Shown here: in pieces, positions 1-5,468 of the stretch
Layout: each line of letters starts with the position of its first letter
How positions within the stretch are numbered: the first letter of the stretch is position 1
Source: Gammaproteobacteria bacterium
GTDB taxonomy: Bacteria > Pseudomonadota > Gammaproteobacteria > Chromatiales > Chromatiaceae
Assembly (NCBI GenBank): GCA_024277555.1
Contig: JAJRUY010000072.1
Location: forward strand, 1-5,767
Reading direction: 5' to 3'
DNA: 5,767 nucleotides
The notes under the pieces: generated by a model
Database searches by the model: none
What the model saw: the letters and a program-made list of their open reading frames with translations, nothing else
What the model was told of the DNA's origin: nothing
Program-made: the position numbers and the translations under genes

Positions 1-647
1 CGCAACACCGGCTTGTCCGGGGTCAGTGCACTACGGCGGTGTTGAATCAGATAGTCATTTCTGATCATGCTGCGAATGACCGCATCATCCACCAGATCCA
101 CCTTCATCAACTCATGGGAGGTGCGGAATCCGTCAAAGAAATGCACAAAAGGCAAATGCCCACGCAAGGTTGCAGCTTGGGAAATCAACGCCATATCCAT
201 AGCTTCCTGTACTGATCCGGAAGCCAGCATGGCGAAGCCCGTGGAGCGGGTGGCCATCACATCGCTATGGTCACCGAAAATGGAAAGCGCCTGCGCCGCC
301 AGGGATCGCGCCGCCACATGAATCACTACCGGCGACAACTCTCCCGCGATCTTGTACATATTGGGGATCATCAGCAACAATCCCTGGGAGGCGGTAAAGG
401 TAGTGGTCAGCGCTCCTGCCTGCACTGCGCCATGCACCGTGCCGGAAGCGCCGCCTTCACTTTGCATTTCGATGATTTCCGGAATGCCCCCCCAGATGTT
501 CTTCTTGCCCCGGGCCGACCATTCGTCGGAAAACTCCCCCATGGGGGAAGCAGGCGTGATGGGATAGATAGCAATAACTTCATTGGTCTTGTGCGCAATA
601 TGCGCCACAGCCTGATTGCCATCAAGAGTAGTATTTTTTGTTATCAT
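1..647 (-). CDS. nifJ: Pyruvate:ferredoxin (flavodoxin) oxidoreductase, N-terminal part (cut by left edge)
   Basis: Oxidatively decarboxylates pyruvate with CoA to acetyl-CoA and CO2, reducing ferredoxin or flavodoxin in the cytoplasm. The first 215 codons are visible, out of a usual length near 1,170-1,200 residues, and cover most of the N-terminal pyrimidine-binding domain. Visible motifs are YPITPASPMGE (28-38), IEMQSEGGASGTVHGA (59-74), TTTFTASQGLLLMIPNMYK (81-99), ALSIFGDHSDVMA (120-132) and FVHFFDGFRTSHE (167-179). Thr31, Glu64 and Arg114 fall where the Desulfovibrio africanus enzyme has its catalytic and pyruvate-binding residues (numbering from memory). The start ATG at 647-645 gives MITKNTTLDGNQAVAH, which aligns with the family start; its Shine-Dalgarno is weak (GGGA). 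The iron-sulfur and C-terminal TPP domains lie outside the window. It is transcribed divergently from the glutamate-synthase-like gene. The family is certain; ferredoxin versus flavodoxin as acceptor is not decided here. Confidence 0.96.
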   Translation of the reverse strand, partial: MITKNTTLDGNQAVAHIAHKTNEVIAIYPITPASPMGEFSDEWSARGKKNIWGGIPEIIEMQSEGGASGTVHGAVQAGALTTTFTASQGLLLMIPNMYKIAGELSPVVIHVAARSLAAQALSIFGDHSDVMATRSTGFAMLASGSVQEAMDMALISQAATLRGHLPFVHFFDGFRTSHELMKVDLVDDAVIRSMIRNDYLIQHRRSALTPDKPVL

Positions 648-747
648 CAAATCAATCCCGACATTTATGCACAGGCAATCATTTTGTACCACAAGCCGTT
701 GCAGACCAAGCTGTTTTCTGGCCTTGTTGATTGAAACACCCCTATAC

Positions 748-763
748 TTTGACAGGAGTCAAA
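748..763 (+). promoter_or_regulatory. Perfect palindrome enclosing the Shine-Dalgarno; candidate operator or RNA hairpin
   Basis: TTTGAC, AGGA, GTCAAA: two perfect 6-nt arms around a 4-nt centre, followed directly by the ATG at 764. As RNA it is a 6-bp stem whose tetraloop is the core of the Shine-Dalgarno (AGGAG, 754-758). As DNA, the inner TTGAC-N4-GTCAA differs from the FNR/FixK-type TTGAT-N4-ATCAA only by one symmetric base in each half. The sequence is certain. The function, either translational control or a CRP/FNR-family site shared with nifJ, is inference. Confidence 0.5.
754..758 (+). promoter_or_regulatory. Ribosome binding site deciding the ATG at 764
   Basis: AGGAG lies 5 nt before ATG 764. 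It supports this start over the in-frame TTG at 731, which would add 11 residues and would place this site inside the coding region. Most of the motif sits in the loop of the palindrome at 748-763. Confidence 0.8.
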
Positions 764-2266
764 ATGCAGACACCCACCCCTCAAAGCAACCAGTGGCTGG
801 TCATGGCACTGGAAATCATGTCCGGCCTGTTTATTTTATTTCTTGGGTTGCTGGCACTATGGATCGTGGCTGTCTACATTGCCGATGTCAGCCAGACACG
901 CCACGCCATCCGCCGCAATTATCCGGTGATCGGGCACTTCCGCTACATGTTTGAAAAGATGGGTGGCTTTTTCCGCCAATACTTTTTTGCCATGGATCGG
1001 GAAGAACTGCCTTTCAACCGTGCCCAGCGCACCTGGGTGTATCGCGCCGCCAAGGACCTGAACAACACCGTCGCCTTTGGATCCACCAGGAATATTCGCA
1101 TACCAGGAAGCGTGCTGTTCATCAACTGCCCATACCCCACCCTGGGGGAAAACGCGGCTCCATCGACCCCGGTTACTATTGGCAAGGGCTGCCCCTCACC
1201 CTATTCCGCCCCTTCCTTCTTCAATATCTCCGGCATGAGCTATGGCGCAATTTCCAAACCCGCCATACAGGCTCTTGCCCGGGGAGCGGAAAAAGCCGGC
1301 ATCTGGATGAACACAGGAGAAGGAGGGATTACTCCCTGGCACCTGCAAGGCGGCTGTGATCTGGTGTTTCAGATCGGCACGGCAAAATACGGGGTAAGAG
1401 ATGCGAACGGTGCCCTGGATGACCGCAAGCTGGCAAGCATCGCCGCCCATGAGCAGGTGCGCATGTTCGAACTCAAACTCAGCCAGGGAGCAAAACCGGG
1501 AAAAGGCGGCATTGTCCCCGCCGACAAGGTCACCAGGGAAATCGCGGAAATTCGCGGCATCAAGGAAGGCTGCGCTTCCATCAGTCCCAATCGCCACCCG
1601 GACATCAGCAATGACAATGACCTGCTGAACATGCTGGCGCATATCCGCGAGCTTACCGGCAAGCCCGTGGGCTTCAAGACTGTCATCGGAGACAAGCAAT
1701 GGCTGGATGAACTATTCTCCCTGATCCGGAAAAAAGGTGAGGACTACGCCCCGGACTTCATCACACTGGATGGCGCAGAGGGTGGAACAGGCGCCTCCCC
1801 CATGCCCTTGATAGATGCCGTAGGACTGCCTCTGAAGGAAAGCCTGCCCCTGCTTGTGGACAAGCTCAACGAGTACGGCTTGCGGGAACGCATCAAGGTC
1901 ATTGCTTCCGGCAAGCTGGTAAATCCGACCGACATCACCTGGGCATTGTGTGTGGGTGCGGACTTTATCACCTCCGCAAGAGGATTCATGTTCACCCTGG
2001 GCTGCATCCAGGCATTGCAGTGCAACGAAAACACCTGCCCCACCGGCATTGCGACTCACGACAAGAAGCTGCAGCGGGGACTGGATCCGGAATTGAAATC
2101 CGAGCGGGTGGCGAATTATGTGCGCAACATGATCTATGAGGTGGGCATGATCGCTCATGCCTGCGGCATTTCCTCACCCCGGGGGTTTCAGCGCCGCCAT
2201 GCTCGCGTAGTGCAGGAAAACGGCCTTTCCATTCCCCTGAACGAGCTGTTTCCTCCGGTGAAATAG
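764..2266 (+). CDS. Membrane-anchored FMN-binding glutamate synthase-like protein (GltB2-type)
   Basis: A 500-residue protein of the glutamate synthase central/FMN domain family (COG0069, Pfam Glu_synthase). Family landmarks in order are TGEGG (184-188), QGAKPGKGGIVP (241-252), SPNRHPDI (274-281), GAEGGTGASP (337-346), IASGKL (380-385) and the Cx5Cx4C [3Fe-4S] ligands C414, C420 and C425, followed by PTGIATHD. The FMN site and cluster therefore look intact. The N-terminal glutaminase domain and C-terminal beta-helix domain of classic GltB are absent. Residues about 12-41 form a strong hydrophobic helix followed by basic residues (R46, R50, R51), which predicts an inner-membrane anchor with the enzyme domain in the cytoplasm. 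The start is the ATG at 764 with AGGAG 5 nt upstream; an in-frame TTG at 731 lacks this support. The reaction is unknown: ammonia-dependent or ferredoxin-linked glutamate synthesis is possible but undemonstrated for this subgroup. It is divergent from nifJ and nearly abuts rppH. Confidence 0.92.
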   Translation: MQTPTPQSNQWLVMALEIMSGLFILFLGLLALWIVAVYIADVSQTRHAIRRNYPVIGHFRYMFEKMGGFFRQYFFAMDREELPFNRAQRTWVYRAAKDLNNTVAFGSTRNIRIPGSVLFINCPYPTLGENAAPSTPVTIGKGCPSPYSAPSFFNISGMSYGAISKPAIQALARGAEKAGIWMNTGEGGITPWHLQGGCDLVFQIGTAKYGVRDANGALDDRKLASIAAHEQVRMFELKLSQGAKPGKGGIVPADKVTREIAEIRGIKEGCASISPNRHPDISNDNDLLNMLAHIRELTGKPVGFKTVIGDKQWLDELFSLIRKKGEDYAPDFITLDGAEGGTGASPMPLIDAVGLPLKESLPLLVDKLNEYGLRERIKVIASGKLVNPTDITWALCVGADFITSARGFMFTLGCIQALQCNENTCPTGIATHDKKLQRGLDPELKSERVANYVRNMIYEVGMIAHACGISSPRGFQRRHARVVQENGLSIPLNELFPPVK

Positions 2267-2270
2267 TGGG

Positions 2271-2798
2271 CTAACGCCGCTGCTGCCGCAGGTAATTGGA
2301 ACGGCTGCGGGGCACGGGACGGGCATCAGGAAAAATCAGCGGCGCCAGCTCTTCCAAGGCGCGCTGGTACACCTTGCGCTTGAAATAGATCACCTCTTTG
2401 ACCGGGTGCCAGTATTTCACCCAGCACCAGTCATCGAACTCCGGCTTCTCGGCGCTGTCCAGGCAAAAACCACTTTCATCGCAGGTCACCTGCAGCAGAA
2501 ACCAGCGCTGCTTTTGCCCGATACACAGGGGCTGGGCGTGACGGCGGATAAATTTCTTCGGCAAACGATAGCGCAACCAGCACTTGGTGCTCCCCAATAT
2601 CTTGACATGCTGAGGCTTGAGGCCAACCTCCTCTTCCAGCTCGCGGTACATGGCCTCTTCCGGCGATTCACCTTCCTGAATCCCCCCTTGGGGAAACTGC
2701 CATGCATCCTGGCCGATACGGCGCCCCCAGAACAGCCGGTTCTTCTCGTTTACCAGTATGATGCCTACATTGGGGCGAAATCCATCCCTGTCTATCAC
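2271..2798 (-). CDS. rppH: RNA 5'-pyrophosphohydrolase RppH (Nudix)
   Basis: Cytoplasmic Nudix hydrolase that removes pyrophosphate from the 5' end of triphosphorylated mRNA, which opens it to 5'-end-dependent RNase E decay. The 175-residue product matches the family length. The N-terminus MIDRDGFRPNVGII aligns with E. coli RppH as I remember it. The Nudix box is complete: G38-x5-E44-x7-R52-E53-L54-x-E56-E57-x-G59-L60, with the metal-binding and catalytic glutamates present. Further RppH landmarks are WQFPQGG (33-39), WLRYRLPKK and CIGQKQRWFLLQ. The start is GTG at 2798-2796: an in-frame TGA lies about 24 nt upstream with no ATG between, and the Shine-Dalgarno is weak. In many gammaproteobacteria rppH is followed by ptsP; here it is followed, across 4 bp, by the convergent glutamate-synthase-like gene. 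The arginine-rich C-terminus (SRSNYLRQQRR) is typical. Confidence 0.97.
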   Translation of the reverse strand: MIDRDGFRPNVGIILVNEKNRLFWGRRIGQDAWQFPQGGIQEGESPEEAMYRELEEEVGLKPQHVKILGSTKCWLRYRLPKKFIRRHAQPLCIGQKQRWFLLQVTCDESGFCLDSAEKPEFDDWCWVKYWHPVKEVIYFKRKVYQRALEELAPLIFPDARPVPRSRSNYLRQQRR

Positions 2799-2904
2799 GG
2801 GATTGTTCTCATTCTTAATCTTTCATTGCCTGCATTTTTCCACATCCTGCCCGAACTCCGCAAGCACATTAGATGGAACTGCCTGTCCAACCATACTCCT
2901 GTCC

Positions 2905-2935
2905 CTGCCTTTTGCTCCATGCGGCATAAAGGCAG
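2905..2935. repeat. Imperfect inverted repeat / hairpin
   Basis: CTGCCTTT (2905-2912) pairs perfectly with AAAGGCAG (2928-2935). TGC (2913-2915) pairs with GCA (2924-2926) after one bulged T at 2927, giving 11 bp around an 8-nt loop. Neither strand continues into a T-run, which argues against a terminator. It lies midway between the two divergent starts. An operator, a leader structure or a small RNA element are all possible. Confidence 0.5.
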
Positions 2936-2968
2936 TCAACTTCAGATCGGCAATGTGGCGTTGCATAG

Positions 2969-2998
2969 CTGAACTTTGAAAACAGTTTCCGGTATAGT
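2969..2998 (+). promoter_or_regulatory. Candidate sigma70-like promoter for the HAD-ABC operon
   Basis: A good -10 hexamer, TATAGT (2993-2998), lies 18 bp after a poor -35, CTGAAC (2969-2974). The predicted transcript start near 3005 would give a leader of about 28 nt to the ATG at 3033. The -10 sits inside the spacer of the 10-bp inverted repeat. The weak -35 means it would need an activator or is a chance match. Confidence 0.3.
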
Positions 2999-3022
2999 TC
3001 ACTCCAGTTTTTCTGTTTTCAA
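2976..3022 (+). repeat. Perfect 10-bp inverted repeat flanking the candidate -10
   Basis: TTGAAAACAG at 2976-2985 is the exact reverse complement of CTGTTTTCAA at 3013-3022, with a 27-bp spacer. The arms lie on both sides of TATAGT (2993-2998), and the right arm ends 10 nt before the ATG at 3033. As DNA these could be paired repressor half-sites. As RNA, only a transcript starting upstream of 2976 would contain both arms. Confidence 0.6.
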
Positions 3023-3032
3023 CGACATACTT

Positions 3033-3704
3033 ATGGCTTTGGTGCTATTCGACCTGGACAACACGCTGCTGGCGGGCGATTCAGACTTTCTCTGGGGGCA
3101 GTTTCTGGGGGAAAAAGGACTGGTGGATCCGACTTTCTACAGCGCAGAAAACGAGCGCTTCTACCAGGAGTACAAGGACGGAAAACTGGATATCTTCGAG
3201 TTTCTGGAGTTCTCCCTGAAGCCTCTTGCCCAGCGCTCCATGGACGAGCTACACAACCTGCATCGGCAATTCATGCAAGAAAAGATCCATCCCATCATCT
3301 CCGAAGATGCACTATCGCTGGTGGACAGACACCGCAAGCGTGGCGACGATCTGGCAATCATCACTGCCACCAATTCCTTTGTCACGGCTCCCATCGCCCG
3401 GCAGTTCGGCATTCAGGATCTGATCGCTACAGAACCGGAAATCAGGAACAATCGCTATACCGGCAAGATATCCGATACACCCTGTTTCCGTGAGGGAAAG
3501 GTAAAAAAGCTGAATGACTGGTTAAAAAACAGGGGATTGGATCTTGGCGATTCCTGGTTCTACAGCGACTCGCACAATGATCTGCCGCTGCTGGAACAGG
3601 TCACTCACCCTGTTCCTGTAGACCCTGACGCAACGCTGGCCTCTATCGCCGGGGAAAAGGACTGGCCGGTACTTTATCTTCACCATGCCCCGCCATCCCC
3701 TTAG
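3033..3704 (+). CDS. HAD-superfamily IB phosphatase (phosphoserine phosphatase-like)
   Basis: A 223-residue cytoplasmic phosphomonoesterase with all four HAD motifs. Motif I is FDLDNT, with nucleophile D7 and acid/base D9. Motif II is T111 in IITATN, motif III is K156 in FREGKVKK, and motif IV is YSDSHNDLP with D179 and D183. The helical cap between motifs I and II (about 20-95) is typical of subfamily IB. I chose ATG 3033 because MALVLFDLDNT is the normal family start; the in-frame TTG at 2976 would add an unlikely 19-residue leader. There is no good Shine-Dalgarno before the ATG. A related HAD-IB protein lies next to rppH in Pseudomonas and, from memory, was reported as a histidinol-phosphate phosphatase. 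That function, a phosphoserine phosphatase or another small phosphate ester are all possible. The stop lies 20 nt inside the next gene, so the two are probably translationally coupled. Confidence 0.9.
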   Translation: MALVLFDLDNTLLAGDSDFLWGQFLGEKGLVDPTFYSAENERFYQEYKDGKLDIFEFLEFSLKPLAQRSMDELHNLHRQFMQEKIHPIISEDALSLVDRHRKRGDDLAIITATNSFVTAPIARQFGIQDLIATEPEIRNNRYTGKISDTPCFREGKVKKLNDWLKNRGLDLGDSWFYSDSHNDLPLLEQVTHPVPVDPDATLASIAGEKDWPVLYLHHAPPSP

Positions 3705-4677
3705 GAAATCACTGCCGCTGCTTTCACTGCTGGTTCTGCTTGCAATCGGCAGCCTGGGGGTCTCCCTGATGACAGGCAGTGTTTCCATTCCCGCAGCAGA
3801 CTTGTGGCAGCTGCTCTGGCATGACGACGGCAGTGTGCAATACCGCATTATTCACGAGCTGCGCCTGCCCCGAACCCTGTCCGCCTTCGGCGTGGGCGGG
3901 GTGCTGGCTCTGGCCGGGGTTTTGATGCAGGCGCTGCTGCGCAACCCCTTGGCCGATCCCTATATTCTTGGCGTATCCGGCGGAGCTGCAGTTGCCGTAC
4001 TTGGAGCCATGCTCCTCGGCCTGCCCCTGGCCTGGCATGCCCCCATGGCCTTTGCCGGAGCTCTTGCCAGCATTCTGCTGTTGTTCGCCCTGGCGCATCA
4101 GGGCAACTGGAACACTTCCAGGTTGTTGTTGACAGGCGTGGTGCTGGCCGCAGGCTGGTCTGCACTGATCAGCTTCGTACTCAGCCTCAGCCCGCCAATG
4201 CAATTGCCGGGGATGCTGTTCTGGCTCATGGGGGATCTTGGCGATGCCTTGACACCCACCCTGCCCCTGGTGGTTCTGCTGATCGGGCTGATCCTCTCCC
4301 TGTGGCTGTCCCCGGCTCTAAACCTGGCATTGCTGGGCCCACAGCGGGCGGCGGCGCTTGGAGTGAAGATCCGCCGCCTGCACATATTCATCTATGTGCT
4401 TGCGTCCCTGCTCACGGCAGCCGCTGTGAGCATTGCCGGAGCAATCGGCTTCATCGGCCTCATCGCCCCCCACATGCTGCGCCTGCTGGCAGGCAGTGAC
4501 CATCGAATCCTGATTCCCGGTGCTGCGCTCATCGGCGCCAGCCTGCTGGTGCTGGCCGATACCGCCGCCCGCACCTTGATCGCTCCCATGCAACTGCCGG
4601 TGGGAGTTCTGACCGCACTGTTCGGCGTACCCGTATTCCTGTTACTGCTGCACAAGAGCTACGGAGAACGGACATGA
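3685..4677 (+). CDS. FecCD/BtuC-type ABC importer permease
   Basis: Inner-membrane permease of a type II importer for cobalamin, heme or an iron chelate. It has 330 residues, close to the usual length, and is almost wholly hydrophobic with about ten membrane helices expected. A basic N-terminus (MPRHPLRK) precedes the first helix. Family landmarks are RLPRTLSA (60-67), GVLMQALLRNPLADPYILG (78-96), VSGGAA (97-102), GAIGFIGLIAPHMLRLLAG (252-270, including the cytoplasmic coupling loop that contacts the ATPase), LADTAART (290-297) and LPVGVLTALFGVPVF (304-318). The start ATG 3685 overlaps the HAD gene by 20 nt and has no strong Shine-Dalgarno, which suggests coupled translation. The family is secure. 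The substrate is inferred; cobalamin is favoured from the style of the partner ATPase, but iron-siderophore or heme cannot be excluded. Confidence 0.93.
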   Translation: MPRHPLRKSLPLLSLLVLLAIGSLGVSLMTGSVSIPAADLWQLLWHDDGSVQYRIIHELRLPRTLSAFGVGGVLALAGVLMQALLRNPLADPYILGVSGGAAVAVLGAMLLGLPLAWHAPMAFAGALASILLLFALAHQGNWNTSRLLLTGVVLAAGWSALISFVLSLSPPMQLPGMLFWLMGDLGDALTPTLPLVVLLIGLILSLWLSPALNLALLGPQRAAALGVKIRRLHIFIYVLASLLTAAAVSIAGAIGFIGLIAPHMLRLLAGSDHRILIPGAALIGASLLVLADTAARTLIAPMQLPVGVLTALFGVPVFLLLLHKSYGERT

Positions 4678-5447
4678 GCCGGGAGCTGTTGCGGGTGGAC
4701 AATCTTGCCCTGTCCATAGGCAATACCTGCGTTACCAAACATCTGGATTTGCGCATCGAGGAAGGAAGCTGCTGGGGAATACTGGGTCCCAACGGCGCGG
4801 GGAAAACCACCCTGCTGCATGCCCTGGCCGGGCTTCATCCGGCAGACTCCGGCCACATCAGCTACCAGGGCATGCAGCTGGACGGCTACTCGCCGAAAGC
4901 ACTGGCCAGGGAGCGGGGGGTGCTGTTTCAGACAGAGTTGAGCGGATTCCCCGGCACCCTGTTTGAAACCGTGCTTGCAGGCCGGCATCCCCATTTGGGG
5001 CATCTGGGCTGGGAGAGCCCCGAAGATTTGCAACAGGCAAGCCGGGTGATCGAGCTGACCGGGCTGCAAGGCCTGGAAGGCAGAAACACGCAAACTCTGT
5101 CCGGCGGGGAGCGTCAGCGCATGGAAATCGCCACCCTGCTGACACAGCAACCACACCTGGCGCTACTGGACGAGCCCAGCAACCACCTCGATCCCGGTCA
5201 GCAGATCATCATGTTGCAGCTGCTGCGAGAGCATTTTGCTGTTGCAGGTCATGCCCTGCTGATGGTGTTGCATGATTGCAATCTTGCCATCAGATTCTGT
5301 GATCATTTACTATTGCTCAAGGGTGACGGTCAGCATCTTGCAGGAACAACACGGGAACTCGCTACCCCGGAGAACCTGTCCTGGCTATATCAGCATCCTG
5401 TATCACTGCAACAAGTTGATGGGAATACTTGTTTACATTTCCGCTAG
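4674..5447 (+). CDS. ABC importer ATP-binding protein, BtuD/FecE/HmuV-type
   Basis: Cytoplasmic ATPase that would pair with the preceding permease. The 257-residue protein has a complete ABC set: Walker A GPNGAGKT (38-45, K44), Q-loop Q86, signature LSGGE (142-146), Walker B LALLDEP (162-168, catalytic E167), D-loop SNHLD (169-173) and switch H200 in VLHDCNLA. The segment GRHPHLGHLGWES (103-115) and the C-terminal LSWLYQHPV resemble ATPases of cobalamin and iron-chelate importers. Translation starts at an ATGA overlap with the permease stop, with GGAG 7 nt upstream, so the two are made together. No substrate-binding protein gene follows, so the importer is incomplete in this window and may recruit one encoded elsewhere. 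Confidence 0.94.
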   Translation: MSRELLRVDNLALSIGNTCVTKHLDLRIEEGSCWGILGPNGAGKTTLLHALAGLHPADSGHISYQGMQLDGYSPKALARERGVLFQTELSGFPGTLFETVLAGRHPHLGHLGWESPEDLQQASRVIELTGLQGLEGRNTQTLSGGERQRMEIATLLTQQPHLALLDEPSNHLDPGQQIIMLQLLREHFAVAGHALLMVLHDCNLAIRFCDHLLLLKGDGQHLAGTTRELATPENLSWLYQHPVSLQQVDGNTCLHFR

Positions 5448-5468
5448 ACCGAAGATAAAGGAGTACAT

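Larger units (their letters stand above)
648..763. other. Divergent intergenic control region between nifJ and the glutamate-synthase-like gene
   Basis: This 116-bp AT-richer gap must carry the promoters of both flanking genes. For the nifJ direction the best candidate is an extended -10 (TGG then TACAAA, minus strand, plus-strand 683-691) with a poor -35 (TTGGTC at 704-709, 15-bp spacer); this is weak. For the plus direction TATACT at 743-748 looks like a -10, but transcription would then start inside the Shine-Dalgarno, so the true start should lie further upstream. The right end holds the palindrome at 748-763, listed separately. I see no intrinsic terminator or riboswitch. Confidence 0.6.
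2799..3032. other. Divergent intergenic region between rppH and the HAD-ABC operon
   Basis: This 234-bp stretch has no convincing gene and should hold both promoters. It contains an imperfect hairpin at 2905-2935, a 10-bp inverted repeat (2976-2985 with 3013-3022) around a candidate -10, and a short direct repeat CCTGTCC (2882-2888 and 2898-2904). No U-tract follows either hairpin on either strand, so neither is an intrinsic terminator. I see no cobalamin-riboswitch B12 box. I could not pick a convincing sigma70 promoter for rppH. Confidence 0.6.

Noticed and set aside
267..734. Plus-strand open frames inside the nifJ region
   Set aside because: They are composition-driven shadows of the minus-strand POR frame, which shows strong family motifs throughout.
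743..748. TATACT as the -10 for the glutamate-synthase-like gene
   Set aside because: The transcript would begin within the Shine-Dalgarno, and no -35 is found at usual spacing.
731..763. In-frame TTG at 731 as the start of the glutamate-synthase-like gene
   Set aside because: ATG 764 has an AGGAG at ideal spacing and nothing comparable precedes the TTG; the extra 11 residues do not look like a signal or a conserved extension.
2835..2843. DnaA-box-like TTTTCCACA
   Set aside because: A single copy with one mismatch to TTATCCACA, with no cluster and no origin genes nearby.
2799..3032. Cobalamin riboswitch upstream of the BtuCD-like genes
   Set aside because: No B12-box-like segment or expected helices seen; the two hairpins present do not match that fold.
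3724..5156. Minus-strand open frames opposite the permease and ATPase genes
   Set aside because: Low-complexity, Gln/Arg/Ala-rich translations with no motif, opposite clearly coding sequence.
5432..5459. TTTACA and GATAAA (16-bp spacer) as a promoter for the lipoprotein gene
   Set aside because: The hexamers look fair, but the -10 overlaps the AAGGAG, so the resulting RNA would lack its ribosome site.
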